From positions 7,395,550 through 7,459,549 of the forward strand of contig JABAKD010000004.1 in the NCBI GenBank assembly GCA_012845835.1: a stretch of DNA of 64,000 nucleotides. The letters are read 5' to 3'. The position numbers and the translations under genes are program-made. This DNA is from Undaria pinnatifida. Taxonomy: Eukaryota; Sar; Phaeophyceae; Laminariales; Alariaceae. The notes beneath the pieces were generated by a model. That model was not told where the DNA came from. It did not search any database and worked only from the letters and a program-made list of their open reading frames with translations. Below, one piece after another: positions 59,401 through 64,000 of this stretch. The first letter of the stretch is position 1, and each line of letters opens with the position of its first letter.

Positions 59401-60332
59401 ATTTCAGAAGAAAGTGCTACCTCTATCGTAGCACGTGCCTGGGTTTGTTTTGGGCTTGGCCTAAAAAAAGGTTCCATTACGGCGTTCATCGTGCCACTGA
59501 AAGTCACGAAAAATCGCCAGCCTCTCGCGCGAGTGGCGCTGAGGAGTCGCCGAACAAAGAAGCCCCAAACGCGACCCCCTCGCCGTAGCTCGGTGCACGC
59601 GGGGTCTGCCTAGTCGGTGCAAACCTGGCATGCTCCGTTCTAGCATTGTAGGGAGATACAGGATACGAGAGGGAAAAGTACTCATGTTGCTACGGCTATT
59701 CATGAAATGAGTACACCTCCGCACCCTTACGAAGCCCCTGCCACACCTATAAAGCACTACCTCGTAGATGATGCCGAATTCCGGCGACCCCATACTGCTT
59801 CCCTGCGTACATCCACTTGTATTCGCATTCTGTGCACTACGCCACGATATGCACGGCGGTACAGACCGGCAATTTTCTGTAGCTTCTGCCAGCTACAAAT
59901 CTAACAAAAGACTCCAAGATTATTGGTTTTCCCACCGTAGAAAAGTCCGTGGCAAGGGAAGGTTCCCGGAGGTCCGCTAATTCTGACGAGATTATCTTTT
60001 CGAACCCTAAATTATACATCTTTGCTGGGTACGTGGAGTAGCCCAACGGGTTGGACTTCCCACGGAAAACCTCCCACCAAAATGATTGATCATACACAGT
60101 TCCGCCAATCCGAGTCCGGACAAATTTATGGGATTGCCCCACACTACGTTCGCAAGCTCGATGTCCACGTGATCTCACCGCTTAGAAGTCGGGTGAGACG
60201 GTTTATATACCCTCTGTGGCTGGGAATGTAAACTCGGGTGGGATATAGGGAGCTAGATATTTGTTGTTGTCATTTTGTTTGCCGTCCGTCAACGTGCAGC
60301 ATCAGTGAGTCCAGGAGACGAGGAAGAAATAG
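59401..60332. other. Unassigned stretch
   Basis: No gene or repeat was recognised. Confidence 0.5.
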
Positions 60333-60399
60333 CGCGGTCGGTGTATCACGCAACTTGCCTAGATGAGTATTGACCTATAAACTGGTCGAGGTTACAGCG
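60333..60399 (-). repeat. Diverged CR-A terminus
   Basis: CGCGGTCGGTGTATCACGCA, ACTTGCCTAGATGAGTATTG and CTGGTCGAGGTTACAGCGGA align in order with the CR-A end (CGCGATCGGAGTATCACACA, GCTTGCAAAGATGAGTTTCG, TTCGATCTCACAGCTGGAG). An older copy, interrupted at its last bases by the MITE. Confidence 0.65.
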
Positions 60400-60688
60400 G
60401 AGCCATCCCACGGCAGTGGTGCAGCATGTTCTAAGAGTTTTCTGAGCTCCTAACATGAGGAGCGCAGCTCAATACATGACCCGAAAAATGACTCCGAAGG
60501 CATTCATTTATTCGCACATGCAACCCGCCAAAGCTTCTATGCCCCTTAGTCCAAAAAAAAAGTTGCACTCGTGAAATTACTTGACTAATATGACTAACCG
60601 CTAGTTCCTCACTACTTGAGAAGCTCAACCGAATAGGTACATTATTCGTTAATCCAACAACCTGCAACCCCTACGGTGAAATGGTGAC
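60400..60688 (-). mobile_element. MITE, copy 2 (289 bp)
   Basis: The outer ends (GAGCCATCCCACGGCAGTGG and the complement of CCCCTACGGTGAAATGGTGA) match those of 9237-9495. The interior matches in reverse: GGACTAAGGGGCATAG, CGAATAAATGAATGCCTTCG and GAGTCATTTTTCGGGT. It is more diverged than copy 1, and no clean target duplication was seen. Confidence 0.85.
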
Positions 60689-60719
60689 GTGTTTGAAATA
60701 GCTTCAGCCAATATATTTT

Positions 60720-60840
60720 TTTTACCTTCAAACTGATCGAGCTCACAGCTGAGATATTTAGAGTAGCTTTTTGAAGTACAAACTGATCGAGCTCACGGCT
60801 GAGGTATTTATAGTAGTTTTTAGAAGTACAAACTGAAGAC
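60720..60840 (+). repeat. 50-bp tandem repeat resembling the CR-A end
   Basis: AACTGATCGAGCTCACAGCT at 60731 and a near copy at 60781, then a truncated third start at 60831. The CGAGCTCAC(A/G)GCTGAG core is close to TCGATCTCACAGCTGGAG of CR-A and to the copy at 60376-60400. Confidence 0.75.
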
Positions 60841-62510
60841 CACTACGACGATGGACGCCTACATGTCCGGCAAAACCACAATATTGATGCAAACATATAT
60901 AGCAAACCCGACGAAAACTAACCTCATGGCTTCTGTTCTACAGCTCTTTTCATAATTGTTTTTTCTTGAGTCGATGTTCTACGTCGGACTCGATGTGATG
61001 CAATTTTCGAATGTTTTCCCCAAGAATTGGTGCCGTGGCGTAAGCGATATATAGACCCCTCGGAACACGCCAGTACGGCCATTCTTATGCCCGCGCCTTT
61101 CTAAGCTTAGAATAGGTACCAAGTGGGCTTCGGTGTACAGGCGTCACAAGGCACGACAAGCGATTTGACCTTTCGTCTTTTGTATTTCGGACGCTCTTAA
61201 ACCGGGTGTCCCACCGTAGTACTCTCACACCACCCCAGCAGCAGCTCAAATCACCACCTCGACTTCGGAGGGGCCACGAGAGCTTCCCATTGTCTGCCAC
61301 AGCAACAGAGGTGGTATAATGTTTCGTTGGGTTAGGGGACAGGACCCGGGAGAGTAGGCGGGGGTGCGTCGCTCCTCCAAATCAGCGCCGTACCCCCCCC
61401 CCCCCCAGCAACGCGGTGGCGTGTCAGAGCAATGCGACCGCCTCGTTGGGGGGAAACCGCTTTGTTCATTCCAGATTATCAGTGCCAAAAAAAATCACCA
61501 GTGGTGTCGCACCAAGCGATTTTGAGCGCCGTTGATCGGGACACCTTCTTGCCGAGACCGCCTTGTTCAGGGACCCCTAGTTACCGTATTTGGTTTAATT
61601 CAACAGGTAGCTCCACCTGCAACGAACATAGTACCAGGTACTTCTGTACTATGCACGGAGGACAATAGCAATCAGAACCGTCGATGGACAGAAGTAGGGG
61701 TATGAAAGGTTTTCTTCTGTTTTTTTTAAGACATACGGCTGCCGCCGTCGTCAAAGATTACCGGTGCTCGATGGTGCTGGGGTGCCGACGATGTACGTAA
61801 GACGACAGTCCGTTCACCCCGTGACATACAGCGTGCTTCCCTTGACTCACACCAGACTATACTACGGGTTAACGTGAAACACTCGGCCCATCGCCCTTTA
61901 CGGCGCACGTTTCCATTGCTTGGCGTCTTCTGATCTTCGGAGCTGACAACAAATTGTCATTTTTATTTGTATTTTGGCGCCAACGTCGAACTAAACGGCG
62001 AATAACCGCCCACCGAATGGCACATCCGTTTTCTTATTATGCAAAGCCCCAATTTCAACGTATTCACACTATTTCAAGACATTCATATTTTAGCCGTCGA
62101 AATATATGATAAACGGGGGGGCGCTTAGTAATCAGAACGTACGATGGACCCAAAGACCGACTTATCCCCGCATGTTTACACACCATGTCTAGTTCTAATT
62201 ACTACATTCCTCCGAAAAAAAATTAATAGCGATTCCGATATGGTACCGCTCATGAAAATGCCTGGCCCGTCGAACATCAGTCGGGCCACGGCTGACGTAT
62301 TGATTACATGTATACGGGCAACAGATTTGCACTATTAGTACGATCCACAGCATCCATATAGCGTCCATTACGAACGGCACCGGTTTCTGTTGGTGGGGGT
62401 TCCCCGAGATATTTCTTCCATTTTTGGGCATTTATTTTTTATTCCAAGTCATAGCGACGTTGACGGCCAAGTTCTGCAAAATGTCGAATCTGGCAACGAT
62501 AAAAACGTCC
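60841..62510. other. Unassigned stretch
   Basis: No supported gene. Poly-C at 61393-61407. Short frames on both strands only. Confidence 0.45.
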
Positions 62511-63055
62511 GACGATTTTGGGTTGAGGAGCCGGGTTATTCAGAAAACGTTTTCGCCAAAAAGAGGTATACCTTAATATCTTAATACAATTTCCGACGAT
62601 TTTGGGTTAAGGAGCCCCGTCATTCAGAATTTTTTTTCGCCAGAAAGAGGTATACCTGAATACCTTACTACAGTTTACGACGATTTTGGGTTAAGGAGCC
62701 CCGTCATTCAGAAAACGTTTTCGCCAGAAAGAGGTATACCTTAATACCTTAATACAATTTACGACGATTTTGGGTTGAGGAGCCGGGTTATTCAGAAAAC
62801 GTTTTCGCCAAAAAGAGGTATACCTTAATATCTTAATACAATTCCGACGATTTTGGGTTCAGGAGCCCCGTCATTCAGATTTTTTTTCGCCAGAAAGAGG
62901 TATACCTGAATACCTTACTACAGTTTACGACGATTTTGGGTTGAGGAGCGCCGGGTTATTCAGAAAACGTTTCCGCCAGAAAGAGGTATACCTTAATACC
63001 TTAATACAATTTACGGCCATTTTGGGTTAAGGAGCCCCGTCATTCAGACAAACGT
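62511..63055 (+). repeat. 84-bp satellite array, 7 monomers, with 3-monomer higher-order repeat
   Basis: GACGATTTTGGGTT-type starts lie at 62511, 62595, 62679, 62763, 62846, 62929 and 63015. Monomers 1 and 4 share GCCGGGTTATTCAG and ATATCTTAATAC; 2 and 5 share CAGA(A)TTTTTTTTCGCC and CTGAATACCTTACTACAG; 3 and 6 share TTAATACCTTAATACAATTT. The array is therefore ABCABC plus a partial unit, with a ~251-bp higher-order period. It ends abruptly inside monomer 7. Confidence 0.92.
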
Positions 63056-64000
63056 TTTGGACGAAAACTGCCACCCCTATCGTTGCACTTTTTCTACTGT
63101 AGGTGCAAACTAGTGCGAGATGGGGTGGTTTTTTCAGTAGCACCGTCGCCATTTTTATTCTCCTCTATCTATCCACACAGGCAGCCTACTCTACGGCACC
63201 GGCGGCCACTACGCCGCGCCGGCTTTTAGCTCGGGGGCAGGGAAAGGACAGCGCAAAACAAGGTGGGTCGAGGTTCAGCCGTGACCAACGCCTTAGTCGT
63301 CGCAGGACTCAGGAAAAGCGGCCGAAAGGACGATAAGCTGCATGGCACGAGCGATAAGGGGTGTACACTGACTTTCTGGGGATCCGCACTTGAAGTCTTT
63401 GGGAGAGCTCCACACCTCGCCCAACAACGATATTTGAGATAAAAAACAAAGTGCAACCCGACGAGCAATCCCATATAGACTCTCGTCCGGACTTGTGGGG
63501 TGATGCTTGGCCAGTTAGTTGCGCGGTGGCTGCTTGCGTTTTCTTTGATTTTCGAGAGATTTTGTTGTCTGGTGTAATATGTCGTAACTGGTGTGTATAT
63601 AGCTGACATCGCAGGAGCGCGTAGTGCGTTCCGTTGTTCCAGCTTGCGACGCCCCCGAGATTTCACGGCGAACTTAGTGTAGCGGACACAGACTTGCACA
63701 ACACAAGTGACAATCCAACGATGTTTGCCATTGATTGGGTATTAGCTGGGAGCCCTGTCAGCCATGATTGTTTTGGCCAGTATACGTGCTACGTCTACTG
63801 GGCCAGTAGAACGCATCACAATTCCAGCGTTATATATGGCCCGATGAGCAGTCCCATACGTTGCAGTAGTGGCGAATATTAATCGAGAAACGCATACAGC
63901 AATCCAACGATATTCTGGAATGTTTCTGATTGTGCACCCGCTACTACTGTAGGCCGCAAAACTATTGATCAAGTTGAATTTTATCATTGTCTCCAACATC
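63056..64000. other. Unassigned stretch
   Basis: A forward frame at 63103-63336 has a signal-peptide-like hydrophobic stretch (TVAIFILLYLSTQAAYS) followed by a basic tail, but has no ATG. Without a known family I do not call it a gene. Confidence 0.4.

Noticed and set aside
62511-63055. CRISPR-like array
   Set aside because: 84-bp monomers are conserved along their full length; there are no variable spacers.

Overview
This window looks like nuclear DNA from a eukaryote with a repeat-rich, gene-poor genome. There are no operons, no bacterial-style gene packing and no clear ribosome binding sites. The recognisable coding material comes from transposable elements and has apparent spliceosomal introns. 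Base composition is roughly balanced, with many long G or C runs. A photosynthetic, possibly stramenopile (brown-alga-like) host is suggested by a PIF/Harbinger transposase, a LINE tail and a short AT-rich block that resembles plastid DNA. That assignment is inference and is weak.

Layout. 0-4 kb: a C-rich tandem pair of a composite non-coding repeat, called CR-A here. 4-9 kb: mostly unassigned, with one possible coding fossil and a SINE-like head. 9.1-10.9 kb: a CR-A copy split by two nested inverted-repeat elements. 14.5-15.2 and 21.3-21.9 kb: an inverted pair of a ~0.63 kb family. 15.7-18.5 kb: more CR-A copies, followed by a 261-bp Tc1/mariner-like MITE with TA target duplication. 22.2-22.4 kb: the plastid-like fragment, which may carry psbB N-terminal codons. 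24.2-27.4 kb: three tandem CR-A units, including one near full length (~2.4 kb). 32.0-33.8 and 39.1-41.4 kb: three copies of a ~1.67 kb terminal-inverted-repeat family, two of them joined head to head across a palindrome of 97-bp tandem repeats. 34.0-34.5 kb: the C-terminal tail of a LINE reverse transcriptase. 36.5-38.2 kb: the second long CR-A copy. 42.3-48.4 kb: a Harbinger transposase gene with its catalytic triad intact but an in-frame stop upstream, plus a convergent second ORF. 53.2-53.8 kb: a C-rich minisatellite. 58 kb: a long GAAA microsatellite. 59.3 and 62.5-63.1 kb: an ~84-bp satellite with a three-monomer higher-order repeat.

Functionally the window is a transposon graveyard. 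The only plausible recent gene product is the Harbinger DDE domain. The most interesting undescribed object is CR-A: about a dozen copies with one conserved terminus, modular sub-repeats, and G-tracts that always lie on the same strand relative to the element. No host housekeeping gene could be identified. Everything between the listed features is non-coding as far as can be read by eye.
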